From: Hyphomicrobiales bacterium
GTDB taxonomy: Bacteria > Pseudomonadota > Alphaproteobacteria > Rhizobiales > Rhizobiaceae
Direction of reading: 5' to 3'
Assembly: GCA_900471485.1 (NCBI GenBank)
Contig: UCEU01000019.1
Span: 1 to 47,850 of the forward strand
DNA: 47,850 nt
Part shown: positions 6,244 to 14,099 of the stretch, in pieces
Layout: every line of letters starts with the position of its first letter
Numbering within the stretch: position 1 is the first letter of the stretch
Notes under the pieces: generated by a model
Database searches by the model: none
What the model was told of the DNA's origin: nothing
The model's input: the letters and a program-made list of their open reading frames with translations, nothing else
Position numbers and translations under genes: made by a program

Positions 6244-7296
6244 ATGACTGATACCACCAAGATCGCGCCGGCCGACATCCGCGCTTTCCGCGTCGAGAAT
6301 CCGAAAATGCGCGAGCGCGATATCGCTGCTCAGCTGAAGGTTTCCGAAGCAGCACTCGTCGCCGCCGAAGTCGGCATCAGCACCACTCGAATCGATGCCA
6401 GCGTCGAGAAGTTCCTCGGCCGCATCGCCGAACTTGGCGAAGTCATGGCCCTGTCGCGCAACGAGAGCGCCGTTCATGAAAAGATCGGCACCTACGAAAA
6501 CATCAAGTTCGGCCCGCAGGCATCGATCGTGCTCGGCGAGAACATCGACCTGCGCATCTTCCCGAGCCGCTGGGCCCACGCCTTCGCCGTCACAAAGAAG
6601 GATGGCGAGCAGGAACGCCTTAGCCTCCAGTATTTCGACAAGGCCGGCGTTGCCGTTCACAAGGTGCACCTGCGCCCGGAATCGAACGTCGAAGCCTATC
6701 GCGCCCTGGTGCGCGACTTCACGCTTGAGGACCAGTCGCAGGAATTCGTCGCCGACACCGCGACTAGCCCCGCGGACGAGAGCGGCGACGTCAGCCGTGA
6801 GGAACTTCGCGAACACTGGAGCAAGATGACCGACACGCACGAATTCTTCGGCATGCTGCGCAAGCTGAAGATCGGCCGCCAGGCCGCCGTGCGCACCGTG
6901 GGCGACGATTACGCCTGGCTGCTCGACACCGGCGCCACCACCGAGATGATGCATGCCGCCGTCAAGGCCGGCCTGCCGATCATGTGCTTCGTCGCCAATG
7001 ACGGCATCGTGCAGATCCACTCGGGCCCGATCCACAAGGTCGAATCCATGGGCCCGTGGATCAACGTCCTGGACCCGACCTTCCACCTGCATCTGCGCCA
7101 GGATCACATCGCCGAGGCATGGGCCGTGCGCAAGCCGACCAAGGACGGCCACGTCACCTCGCTCGAGGCCTACGACGCCAACGGCGAGATGATCATCCAG
7201 TTCTTCGGCAAGCGCAAGGAAGGCTCCGACGAGCGCGCGGAATGGCGCGAGATCATCGAGAGCCTGCCGAAAGCCGCGACCAGCGTTGCAGCGTAA
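6244..7296 (+). CDS. hmuS: Haemin-handling protein HmuS
   Basis: A 350-residue cytoplasmic protein of the HemS/HmuS/ChuS family, which binds haem delivered by HmuTUV and is implicated in its trafficking or degradation. The family's internal duplication is visible: an N-terminal repeat (about 15-170, beginning ADIRAFRVENPKMRERDIAAQLKVSEAALVAA, with VMALSRNESAVHEKIGTYENI) and a C-terminal repeat (about 185-345, starting LREHWSKMTDTHEFFGMLRKLKIGRQAAVR). Length is typical. It is followed at 6-12 bases by hmuT. Confidence 0.95.
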   Translation: MTDTTKIAPADIRAFRVENPKMRERDIAAQLKVSEAALVAAEVGISTTRIDASVEKFLGRIAELGEVMALSRNESAVHEKIGTYENIKFGPQASIVLGENIDLRIFPSRWAHAFAVTKKDGEQERLSLQYFDKAGVAVHKVHLRPESNVEAYRALVRDFTLEDQSQEFVADTATSPADESGDVSREELREHWSKMTDTHEFFGMLRKLKIGRQAAVRTVGDDYAWLLDTGATTEMMHAAVKAGLPIMCFVANDGIVQIHSGPIHKVESMGPWINVLDPTFHLHLRQDHIAEAWAVRKPTKDGHVTSLEAYDANGEMIIQFFGKRKEGSDERAEWREIIESLPKAATSVAA

Positions 7297-7308
7297 GGGG
7301 TTATGACG

Positions 7309-8187
7309 ATGAGTAAGACTTCTTATCGCACACGCCTGCGCACTGCCGCATTCTCCCTGGCGGTTCTCGCACTGCCCCTCGCATCCTCCGCCAAGGCAGA
7401 GGATATCAACACCAGCCGGCTCGTCTCCGTCGGCGGCGACGTCACCGAGATCATCTACGCGCTCGGCGAGGAAGGCCGCCTGATCGCCCGCGACACCACC
7501 AGCATGTACCCCGAGGCCGCGATGAAGCTGCCCGACGTCGGCTACATGCGCGCGCTGTCGCCGGAAGGCATCCTGGCCATGAACCCGACGGCGATCATCG
7601 CCGTCGAAGGGTCCGGTCCGCCTGAGGCGCTCACCGTCCTCAAGGGCGCCAGCGTGCCCTTCGAAGTCGTGCCGAACGCCTATACGCGTGACGGCATTAT
7701 CGCCAAGATCGACAAGGTTGGCACGCTGCTCGGCGTTCCCGACAAGACCAAGGAACTGGAAGCCAAGGTCGGCGCCGACCTCGACGCTGCCATTGCCGAC
7801 GCCAAGAAGCGGCCGGAAGGCGAGCGCAAACGTGTGCTCTTCATCCTCAGCCTGCAGGGCGGCAAGGTCATGGCATCGGGCACCGGAACGGCCGCCGATG
7901 GCATCATAGCGCTCTCGGGCGCCGACAATGCTGTCGGCAATTTCCCGGGCTACAAGCCGCTGACCGACGAAGCGATCATCGAGGCCAAGCCCGACGTGAT
8001 CCTGATGATGAGCCGCGCCGGCGCCACCACCTCGAACGACGACCTTTTGAAGCAGCCTGCCCTGGCGCTGACGCCGGCCGTGCAGAACAAGGCCGTCATC
8101 CGCATGGACGGCCTGCATCTGCTCGGTTTCGGCCCGCGTACGGCGAGCGCCGTCCGCGAACTCAACGCGGCAATCTACGGGGGCTGA
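7309..8187 (+). CDS. hmuT: Haemin ABC transporter substrate-binding protein HmuT
   Basis: A periplasmic haem-binding protein of about 292 residues (class III fold, single long helix). The signal peptide ends at SSAKA-ED. The RLVSVGGDVTEIIYALGEEGRLIARDTTSMYP start and DVGYMRALSPEGILAMNPTAIIA block are typical; the Tyr in GYMRALS corresponds to the axial haem ligand of ShuT/HmuT. I prefer the ATG at 7309 because AAGGGG (7295-7300) is then 8 bases away; the ATG at 7303 is also in frame. It hands haem to HmuUV; hmuU follows after 1 base. Confidence 0.94.
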   Translation: MSKTSYRTRLRTAAFSLAVLALPLASSAKAEDINTSRLVSVGGDVTEIIYALGEEGRLIARDTTSMYPEAAMKLPDVGYMRALSPEGILAMNPTAIIAVEGSGPPEALTVLKGASVPFEVVPNAYTRDGIIAKIDKVGTLLGVPDKTKELEAKVGADLDAAIADAKKRPEGERKRVLFILSLQGGKVMASGTGTAADGIIALSGADNAVGNFPGYKPLTDEAIIEAKPDVILMMSRAGATTSNDDLLKQPALALTPAVQNKAVIRMDGLHLLGFGPRTASAVRELNAAIYGG

Positions 8188-8188
8188 C

Positions 8189-9301
8189 ATGGCTCTGCAC
8201 GACGCCATGGACGGGAAACGCACAATGTTTTCGGCGGCAAACCTGCGCGCGCGTCACCGCATCGGTGATCGCTCGGCGTTGGCCTTGCTGGTGATCGCGT
8301 TGCTTGTCGTCTGCTCCGTCCTGGCGTTGCTGTTCTCCGTCACGACGGGCGCCTCCGACGCCTCCTTCCTCGACGTCATCGCCAATCTCGCGGGCTCGCA
8401 GGATGCGCTCAACACGCGTGACCGCATCATCATCTTCGACATCCGCATGCCTCGCGCCATCCTCGGCTTTCTCGTCGGCGGATCGCTCGCGGTCTCCGGC
8501 GCGATCATGCAGGGACTGTTCCGCAATCCGCTGGCCGACCCTGGCCTTGTCGGCGTGTCCTCAGGCGCCGGCCTCGGCGCCGTGGTGATGATCGTGCTGG
8601 CCGGCTCCTTCGCGGCACCGCTCTATGTGCTGCTCGGCATCTACGCGCTGCCTCTTGCGGCCTTCGGCGGCGGCCTTGCAAGCACCTGGCTGCTCTACCG
8701 GATCGCCACGGGACATGGCCGCACCTCGGTCGCCACCATGCTGCTCGCCGGGATCGCGCTCGGCTCGCTGGCGGGTGCGCTGACCGGCCTGCTCGTCTAC
8801 ATGGCCAACGACCAGCAGCTTCGCGATCTCACCTTCTGGGGCATGGGCTCGCTGGCGGGCTCCACCTGGACAAAGATTTCCGCGGCCGGCCCGATCATTC
8901 TCCTCTCCTTCGCCGCGATCCCGTTCATGGCGCGCGGGCTGAACGCCATCACGCTCGGCGAAGCCGCCGCCTTCCACATGGGCGTATCGGTGCAGCGACT
9001 GAAGAACATCGCCATCGTCAGCGTCGCGGCCGCGACCGGCGCCTCCGTCGCCGTCAGCGGCGGCATCGGCTTCATCGGCATCGTCGTGCCGCACCTGCTG
9101 CGCATGGTGATCGGCCCTGACCACCGCTTCCTGCTGCCGGCCTCCGCCCTTCTCGGCGGTTCGCTGCTGATCTTCGCCGACGTTCTCGCGCGCACCGTCG
9201 TGGCGCCCGCCGAGCTGCCGATCGGCATCATCACCGCAGCCGTCGGCGGGCCGTTCTTCCTCTGGATTTTGCTGCGGCAGCGCTCGCGCCTGACCCTATG
9301 A
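8189..9301 (+). CDS. hmuU: Haemin ABC transporter permease HmuU
   Basis: A 370-residue FecCD/BtuC-type permease with about nine to ten transmembrane helices beginning near residue 32. Family motifs are present: RDRIIIFDIRMPRAILGFLVGGSLAVSGAIMQGLFRNPLADPGLVGVSSGAGLGAV in the first third, and GFIGIVVPHLLRMVIGPDHRFLLPASALLGG near the C-terminus. It dimerises in the inner membrane and pairs with HmuV. The ATG at 8189 is 1 base after the hmuT stop; a later ATG at 8225 would shorten the unusual N-terminal extension. Confidence 0.95.
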   Translation: MALHDAMDGKRTMFSAANLRARHRIGDRSALALLVIALLVVCSVLALLFSVTTGASDASFLDVIANLAGSQDALNTRDRIIIFDIRMPRAILGFLVGGSLAVSGAIMQGLFRNPLADPGLVGVSSGAGLGAVVMIVLAGSFAAPLYVLLGIYALPLAAFGGGLASTWLLYRIATGHGRTSVATMLLAGIALGSLAGALTGLLVYMANDQQLRDLTFWGMGSLAGSTWTKISAAGPIILLSFAAIPFMARGLNAITLGEAAAFHMGVSVQRLKNIAIVSVAAATGASVAVSGGIGFIGIVVPHLLRMVIGPDHRFLLPASALLGGSLLIFADVLARTVVAPAELPIGIITAAVGGPFFLWILLRQRSRLTL

Positions 9302-9311
9302 GTAAACTTTG

Positions 9312-10103
9312 ATGATCGAAGTATCCGGCCTCTCCGTCCGCCTGTCCGGCAAGACGATCGTAAGCGACGTCGCCTTCACCGCCAGACCCGGCCAGCTGAC
9401 CGCGATCGCCGGTCCCAACGGCTCCGGCAAGACGACGACGATGAAGGCGGTATCGGGCGAGCTATCCTACGAAGGCTCGGTCGGCTTCAACGGCCACGAA
9501 GTCCGCGCCCTGCAACCATGGCAACTTGCCGGCATGCGCGGCGTGCTGCCCCAGGCAAGCAACATCTCCTTCCCCTTCACCGTCCGCGAAATCGTCCGCA
9601 TGGGCTTGACCTCCGGCCTCAACAGGAACCCTGACAAGGCCGAGCAGACCACAGCCAAGGCGCTGGCCTCGGTCGATCTCGGCGGCTTCGAGGGGCGCTT
9701 CTACCAGGAACTCTCCGGCGGCGAGCAGCAGCGCGTGCAGCTCGCCCGCGTGCTCTGCCAGATCGCCGATCCCGTGGTCGATGGCACGCCATGCTGGCTG
9801 CTGCTCGATGAACCGGTCTCCAGCCTCGACATCAGCCACCAGCTGACCATCATGATGCTGGCGCGCAAGTTCTGCCAGGCCGGCGGCGGCGTCATCGCGG
9901 TCATGCATGATCTCAACCTGACCGCGCTCTTTGCCGACCAGGTCATCCTGATGAAGCAGGGAAGCCTCGCGGCATCGGGAAGCGTCCACGACGTCCTGAC
10001 CGACGACATGATGCACTCGGTCTTCGGCTGCCGCCTGCGGATCAACCAGACGCCGCTTGATAACACCCCCTTCGTGCTTGCCCACTCCGCCGTAAGCGCC
10101 TGA
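9312..10103 (+). CDS. hmuV: Haemin ABC transporter ATP-binding protein HmuV
   Basis: A 263-residue ATPase. It has Walker A GPNGSGKTTTMKAVSGE (about residues 34-50), the Q-loop GVLPQASNISFPFTVREIV, the signature LSGGEQQRVQLARVL, Walker B CWLLLDEPVSSLD and the H-loop VIAVMHDLN. It powers haem import through HmuU. The ATG at 9312 follows the hmuU stop by 10 bases; a TTG at 9309 is in frame but less likely. It is the last gene of hmuPSTUV. Confidence 0.95.
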   Translation: MIEVSGLSVRLSGKTIVSDVAFTARPGQLTAIAGPNGSGKTTTMKAVSGELSYEGSVGFNGHEVRALQPWQLAGMRGVLPQASNISFPFTVREIVRMGLTSGLNRNPDKAEQTTAKALASVDLGGFEGRFYQELSGGEQQRVQLARVLCQIADPVVDGTPCWLLLDEPVSSLDISHQLTIMMLARKFCQAGGGVIAVMHDLNLTALFADQVILMKQGSLAASGSVHDVLTDDMMHSVFGCRLRINQTPLDNTPFVLAHSAVSA

Positions 10104-10130
10104 AACAATCCGGCAATTGCCGCCGCCGAC

Positions 10131-10156
10131 GGAACTTTTCACGCGCCGGTGGCGTT
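10131..10156 (+). promoter_or_regulatory. EcfG-type general stress promoter for DUF883 operon
   Basis: GGAAC (10131-10135), 17 bases, CGTT (10153-10156): an exact match to the alphaproteobacterial EcfG promoter (GGAAC-N16/17-CGTT; RpoE2 form GGAAC-N18/19-TT). It lies about 115 bases upstream of the DUF883 gene start and is one of four such sites within 2.8 kb. Confidence 0.8.
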
Positions 10157-10269
10157 AAGCTCCCGATTGATGTGGGTCATTGCCGGGCAACGAGTTTGCA
10201 TGCACATTCGCCGGCGACCCTGTGTTTAACAGGCGGCGCCATGGTGCGCCCTATAAAGGAGAAAAACAC

Positions 10270-10617
10270 GTGGCTTCTTCGCTCCTCCATCCCCTTCGCA
10301 GCAACCGTCGCAACGGCGCGCTCGCCGATATCGAATCCACTGTAGAGGATCAGATCGAGACGCTGCGCGAAGAGATCGCGGCACTCACCAAGATCGCCGG
10401 AAAACAGTCGCGCAAGCAGGGCGACAAGGTCCGCGCTCAGGCACTGGCCGGCTACGACGATCTTATAGCCCGCAGCGAGGACCTTCTGACCGAGTTGCAG
10501 AACGGCTATCTTCGCGGCACAAAGGAAGTGCGCAACACCGTGCGCAAACATCCGATCGCGACGGTCGGCGCGGCAGCGGCCTTTGGTCTGGTGCTCGCCC
10601 TCCTCGCTCGGCGTTAA
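10270..10617 (+). CDS. DUF883/ElaB-like membrane-anchored protein
   Basis: A 115-residue protein of the DUF883 (YqjD/ElaB) type. A long charged helical, coiled-coil-like region (about 15-85, DIESTVEDQIETLREEIAALTKIAGKQSRKQGDK) is followed by a single C-terminal transmembrane helix (HPIATVGAAAAFGLVLALLARR). E. coli relatives are stress-induced, tail-anchored and reported to bind ribosomes. The GTG at 10270 has AAGGAG (10256-10261) 8 bases upstream; a longer frame from 10180 lacks this. It is driven by an EcfG-type promoter and followed by a holin-like gene. Confidence 0.85.
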   Translation: MASSLLHPLRSNRRNGALADIESTVEDQIETLREEIAALTKIAGKQSRKQGDKVRAQALAGYDDLIARSEDLLTELQNGYLRGTKEVRNTVRKHPIATVGAAAAFGLVLALLARR

Positions 10618-10626
10618 GGGGGATTG

Positions 10627-11028
10627 ATGCTCTTTCCGCTCATTAGCCTGCTCGTAGGCACGAGTGTTCACAAGACCGTTGCGCGCACCAAGCGCAACGG
10701 TATTTTCGTTGGTATTGCCGCCATCCTGCTTTTGACCGCCTATGCGCTGGCAATCGTCGCCGGCGCCATCTGGCTGGCCGGCATCTACGGCCCGATCGGC
10801 GCGGCCCTCTTCCTCGCCGCAGGCGCCTTGCTTGTGGCTATCATCGTGCTGGTTGTGATGATGATCATCAACGCCCAGGAAGCGCGACGCGCCAAGGAGC
10901 GCAAGCAGGCGCTGGAATCGCTCGCAGCCGTCGGCATCGGCCTCGTGCGCTCGCAGCCACTCCTTACCGCCGGCATCCTCGCCGCCGTCGTTGCCGCCAA
11001 TTTCATGGGCTCGCGCAGCGACGACTGA
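10627..11028 (+). CDS. Phage holin family / DUF1469-like membrane protein
   Basis: A 133-residue protein with two adjacent transmembrane helices (about 25-47 and 52-78; GIFVGIAAILLLTAYALAIVAGAIWLAG and GAALFLAAGALLVAIIVLVVMMIINA). A basic cytoplasmic linker and a third weak hydrophobic segment near residue 112 follow. It resembles the holin superfamily III (DUF1469) proteins often encoded beside DUF883 in stress operons; no phage context is present. The ATG at 10627 (TTG at 10624 is alternative) follows AAGGGGGA. It lies 9 bases after the DUF883 gene and is probably under the same EcfG promoter. Confidence 0.75.
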   Translation: MLFPLISLLVGTSVHKTVARTKRNGIFVGIAAILLLTAYALAIVAGAIWLAGIYGPIGAALFLAAGALLVAIIVLVVMMIINAQEARRAKERKQALESLAAVGIGLVRSQPLLTAGILAAVVAANFMGSRSDD

Positions 11029-11054
11029 CGAAAATCGTTCTCGCCTCGACAAAC

Positions 11055-11088
11055 AAAAGCCGGCGGCCCTAGGGCCGCCGGCTTTTTC
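11055..11088. terminator. Strong intrinsic terminator between convergent operons
   Basis: A perfect 15+15 inverted repeat (AAAGCCGGCGGCCCT at 11056-11070 with its complement at 11071-11085) is followed by a T run ending at 11087 and preceded by AAACAAAA, so it can act for both strands. It separates the holin-like gene (plus) from ecfG (minus). Confidence 0.9.
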
Positions 11089-11111
11089 CTCCCGTCTTTT
11101 TATGACGGTCC

Positions 11112-11666
11112 TCAGAAGGCGAAAGCCTTCGAGGTCAATGGCGATGATGTCGCATCAGGCCCGAAGTCAGCCTCGCCGCTGATCTGCAGAAGCTCCTGCA
11201 GGCGTTGGCGGGCACGGTTCACGCGGCTCTTGATGGTGCCGACTGCGCACTCGCAAATCTCCGCGGCCTCCTCGTAGGAGAAGCCCGAAGCACCGACCAG
11301 AATGATCGCTTCGCGCTGATCCGGCGGCAGCTGCTCGAGCGCTTTCTTGAAATCCTGGAGATCAAGCGCGCCATACTGCGATGGATGCGTCGCCATCGAT
11401 TCCGTGAACAGGCCATCGCTGTCCTGAATCTCGCGACCGGCCTTGCGCATCTGGCTATAGAGCTCGTTGCGCAGGATGGTGAAGAGCCAGGCCTTCATAT
11501 TGGTGCCCATCTCGAAGTGATCCTGTTTTGCCCAGGCCTTCATGATGGTGTCCTGCACGAGGTCGTCTGCGCGGTCGTGACGGCCGATCAGCGAAATGGC
11601 GAATGCGCGCAGGCTTGGCAGTGCCGACAAAAGCTCGCGCTTGAAGCTAGGTTGCTGCTTATCCAT
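11112..11666 (-). CDS. ecfG: General stress response sigma factor EcfG
   Basis: A 184-residue ECF sigma factor of the EcfG/RpoE2 group. The sigma-2 region is at about 12-80 (HDRADDLVQDTIMKAWAKQDHFEMGTNMKAWLFTILRN) and sigma-4 at about 108-165 (LEQLPPDQREAIILVGASGFSYEEAAEICECAVGTIKSRVNRARQRLQ). It directs RNA polymerase to GGAAC/CGTT promoters under starvation, heat, osmotic and oxidative stress, and is held inactive by NepR. It is encoded 8 bases downstream of nepR. Confidence 0.96.
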   Translation of the reverse strand: MDKQQPSFKRELLSALPSLRAFAISLIGRHDRADDLVQDTIMKAWAKQDHFEMGTNMKAWLFTILRNELYSQMRKAGREIQDSDGLFTESMATHPSQYGALDLQDFKKALEQLPPDQREAIILVGASGFSYEEAAEICECAVGTIKSRVNRARQRLQELLQISGEADFGPDATSSPLTSKAFAF

Positions 11667-11674
11667 GCGCCACC

Positions 11675-11878
11675 TTACTTCGCCGCTTTGGCCGAAGCGA
11701 CGAGCTCGGCCTGGTCGAGTTTTTCCAGCAGGTCAAGAAAACGATCGGGGATCGCCTCCTCCTGGACAGCCGCATACAGCGACCGGAGCTTCACCCCGAT
11801 CTGGCTGTTCGGATCCAGTATGTCGCTGGCGCGCATCTCCAGTCCTTGCTGATCTTTTTCACTGTTTCCTGTGGTCAT
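11675..11878 (-). CDS. nepR: Anti-sigma factor NepR
   Basis: A 67-residue NepR protein. The conserved core is DPNSQIGVKLRSLYAAVQEEAIPDRFLDLLEKLD (about 22-55), the two helices that clamp EcfG and, under stress, the sigma-like domain of PhyR. The frame is open upstream to 11947, but the ATG at 11878 is preceded by a purine-rich AAGAAGTGAAG and gives the usual length. It is first in a nepR-ecfG unit and divergent from phyR. Confidence 0.94.
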   Translation of the reverse strand: MTTGNSEKDQQGLEMRASDILDPNSQIGVKLRSLYAAVQEEAIPDRFLDLLEKLDQAELVASAKAAK

Positions 11879-11993
11879 AAACTTCACTTCTTGCCTGTTG
11901 TCCTTAAGCCCGCGCCAGCGGCTGCACATCGTCCTGTGCGTCCGCATCGTTCCTGGGCGACGAGCGCGGCGATCCCTCTATGGTAGCCAAGAG

Positions 11994-12018
11994 AATGCGC
12001 GGATGAAAAAAAAGTTCC
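11994..12018 (-). promoter_or_regulatory. EcfG-type promoter of nepR-ecfG
   Basis: On the minus strand GGAAC (12018-12014) is followed after 16 bases by CATT (11997-11994). This fits the RpoE2 form GGAAC-N18-TT with one departure from CGTT, about 116 bases before nepR. The spacer starts with eight T. It implies autoregulation of the sigma factor. Confidence 0.6.
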
Positions 12019-12027
12019 TCAACGAGC

Positions 12028-12053
12028 GGAACTTTTTTGGGCTATCGTGCGTT
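12028..12053 (+). promoter_or_regulatory. EcfG-type promoter of phyR
   Basis: GGAAC (12028-12032), 17 bases, CGTT (12050-12053), an exact consensus match 45 bases upstream of the phyR start. Its -35 element lies only 9 bases from that of the divergent nepR promoter; the two share an inverted repeat. Confidence 0.8.
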
Positions 12054-12097
12054 TGCCAGTCATTAGAGCCGGTAACCGGCTATAACGGGAGCTTTCA

Positions 12098-12892
12098 ATG
12101 ACACTTTCCACACGAATTGCGCCGCATCTTCCATACCTGCGTCGCTATTCACGCGCGCTTACCGGCACCCAGACGTCTGGCGACGCCTACGTCGCGGCGG
12201 TACTTGAGGCCATCATTGCCGACCTCACGATTTTCCCGGATACGGCCGATGACCGTGTCGCACTCTACAAACTGTTCACGTCCCTGTTTAGTTCCGCGTC
12301 GGTGCAGATTCCCGAGCCAAGCTCTCCCTATGCCTGGGAGCAGCGTGCGACGCTGAACCTTTCCAAGGTTTCCCCGAAGGCACGTCAGGCCTTCATTCTT
12401 GCTTCGGTCGAGAATTTCCGTGTCCCGGAAATCGCCACCATTCTCGCCGTCTCCGAAGGCGAGATCGTCAGCCTTCTCGACAGCGCGTCCCGCGAGATCT
12501 CGCGCCAGGTCGCTACCGACATCATGATCATCGAAGACGAACCGCTGATCGCGATGGATATCGAGCAGATGGTGGAAAGCCTCGGCCACCGCGTCACCGG
12601 CATCGCCCGCACGCATGCAGAAGCCGTTGCCCTCTACAACAAGACCAAGCCGAGCATGGTGCTAGCCGATATCCAGCTGGCCGACGGCAGCTCGGGCATC
12701 GATGCGGTTAACGACATCCTGAAAACCGCGAGCGTTCCCGTCATCTTCATCACCGCTTTCCCCGAGCGTCTTTTGACGGGCGAGCGGCCGGAGCCGACCT
12801 TCCTGGTCACCAAGCCTTTCAACCCCGACATGGTGAAAGCCCTGATCAGCCAGGCGCTTTTCTTCAACGAATCCACCAAGGCGGCCGCCTGA
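12098..12892 (+). CDS. phyR: Response regulator PhyR, anti-anti-sigma factor
   Basis: A 264-residue protein with an N-terminal ECF sigma-like domain (about 1-135, lacking real promoter-binding function) and a C-terminal receiver (about 140-260). The phosphoacceptor is Asp191 (MVLADIQLAD); the acidic pair is in IIEDEP near 145-148 and the conserved Lys is in VTKPFNPD (about 239). When phosphorylated, the sigma-like domain binds NepR and frees EcfG. The receiver has the FITAFPERLLTG block typical of the group. The start is preceded by GGGAG. Confidence 0.96.
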   Translation: MTLSTRIAPHLPYLRRYSRALTGTQTSGDAYVAAVLEAIIADLTIFPDTADDRVALYKLFTSLFSSASVQIPEPSSPYAWEQRATLNLSKVSPKARQAFILASVENFRVPEIATILAVSEGEIVSLLDSASREISRQVATDIMIIEDEPLIAMDIEQMVESLGHRVTGIARTHAEAVALYNKTKPSMVLADIQLADGSSGIDAVNDILKTASVPVIFITAFPERLLTGERPEPTFLVTKPFNPDMVKALISQALFFNESTKAAA

Positions 12893-12912
12893 AGGGAAGT
12901 TTCCTGACACGA

Positions 12913-12938
12913 GGAACCAAAGCCGAAAAGAAAGCGTT
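12913..12938 (+). promoter_or_regulatory. EcfG-type promoter upstream of the HisKA_2 kinase
   Basis: GGAAC (12913-12917), 17 bases, CGTT (12935-12938): an exact consensus match just after the phyR stop and about 100 bases before the kinase start. The kinase would be induced by the sigma factor it helps to control. Confidence 0.75.
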
Positions 12939-13043
12939 CCAGTCAATCTGGGGCGCTTTTGCAGCCTTAACGGTTTCTGCAAAGCTTTGCTCTACAAACG
13001 AAGCTTCCCGCACAGGGAACCCTTTTTGAGAGCAAGACGGACG

Positions 13044-14099
13044 ATGATAGGGAAAGGCAGCTTGGTGGATAGGACGGAACCATTGCTCGGTTTGCCTTTC
13101 GCTGCTGAAGGCAAAGCCGTGTTGATGGAACGCGCGCTCGTCAGTGCCGGCATTTCAGTCGTGTTCCAGGATCCCGATCTTTCCATCGTCTACGCCGAAA
13201 ACCTGCCTCCCCATTTCGAGGAAATCGCCGTCCCCGGCGGCAGCGATGCCGACCTCTTCGGCGAGGCGCATGGCGCCAATCTCGAAGCCCTGAAAGCCAG
13301 GGTCCTGGAAACCGGAGCGCCGGCCAGCACGGAAGTCGACATTTCGATCGAAGGCGAGATGCGGACCTACGAGCTGAAGATCCAGCGCGTCGGCATCGAA
13401 CGCGTCACCGGCGTGCTGTCGATCATCACCGAAGTCACCGAGGTCAGGCATCGCGAGAAGGTGCTGAAATCCCTTCTCCGCGAGCTCTCGCACCGCTCCA
13501 AGAACCTTCTGGCCATCATCCAGGGCATCGCGACGCAAACGGCACGCAATACGCTCTCGCTGGATGGCTTCCTGGTAAAATTCCGCGGCCGCTTGCAGTC
13601 GCTCTCCAATTCCCAGGATCTGGTGACGGATTCCAGCTGGCGCGGCGCCTTCCTTTTCGAGCTCGCGCAGAAGCAGTTCGCCCCCTACTGGCCGGAAATG
13701 GCCGGACCCGTTCCGATCTTCGGCACCAATGTGCACCTGACGCCGAATGCCGCCGTGCATCTCGGCCTTGCCTTGCACGAACTCATCGTCAATTCCGCCT
13801 CGCACGGAACGATCGCCCAGGGCACGCCCTCGATCGCCCTCGACTGTCAGGAAGCCGCGCTATCGGGCCGCCGTGCCATCCAGATTTCCTGGGTCGAGAT
13901 CCTCAACGACAAGAGCGAAGTCCACGAATTCAGTGACAACAGCTTCGGCAAGACCGTGCTCGAACGCGTCGTCCCCTCCTCCGTCAACGGCAAGGCCGAA
14001 CTCAACCTCCTGCCTGGGCGGATCGAGTACCGGCTGACCATCCCAGACGCCGAATTCGAAATCCTGAAGCGCGCGCCCCAGATGGCCGTTACGCGCTAA
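13044..14099 (+). CDS. PAS-HisKA_2/HWE-type sensor histidine kinase of the PhyR locus
   Basis: A soluble kinase of about 351 residues (from ATG 13044; a TTG frame opens at 12987 and a further ATG lies at 13125). It has an N-terminal PAS-like domain (about 28-130), then the phosphoacceptor helix LLRELSHRSKNLLAIIQGIATQTAR with His near 150, and an ATPase domain with N-box HLGLALHELIVNSASHG. The usual glycine-rich E-x-GGP-x-V motif seen in HWE kinases is replaced by EILNDKSEVHEFSDNSFGK, so its ATP site looks altered. It lacks membrane segments. The position beside phyR matches rhizobial kinases that feed PhyR; the partnership is inferred. Confidence 0.85.
   Translation: MIGKGSLVDRTEPLLGLPFAAEGKAVLMERALVSAGISVVFQDPDLSIVYAENLPPHFEEIAVPGGSDADLFGEAHGANLEALKARVLETGAPASTEVDISIEGEMRTYELKIQRVGIERVTGVLSIITEVTEVRHREKVLKSLLRELSHRSKNLLAIIQGIATQTARNTLSLDGFLVKFRGRLQSLSNSQDLVTDSSWRGAFLFELAQKQFAPYWPEMAGPVPIFGTNVHLTPNAAVHLGLALHELIVNSASHGTIAQGTPSIALDCQEAALSGRRAIQISWVEILNDKSEVHEFSDNSFGKTVLERVVPSSVNGKAELNLLPGRIEYRLTIPDAEFEILKRAPQMAVTR

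Noticed and set aside
6223..8223. A 666-codon minus-strand frame opposite hmuS and hmuT
   Set aside because: Same antisense effect in GC-rich DNA; both genes on the plus strand are complete and recognisable.
10627..11028. Prophage remnant suggested by the holin-like gene
   Set aside because: No other phage genes, integrase or attachment sites; pairing with DUF883 under an EcfG promoter fits a stress envelope protein.
12005..12038. A-run/T-run inverted repeat between nepR and phyR read as an intrinsic terminator
   Set aside because: Both arms carry GGAAC -35 elements of divergent EcfG promoters, and no gene ends here, so a promoter role explains it better.
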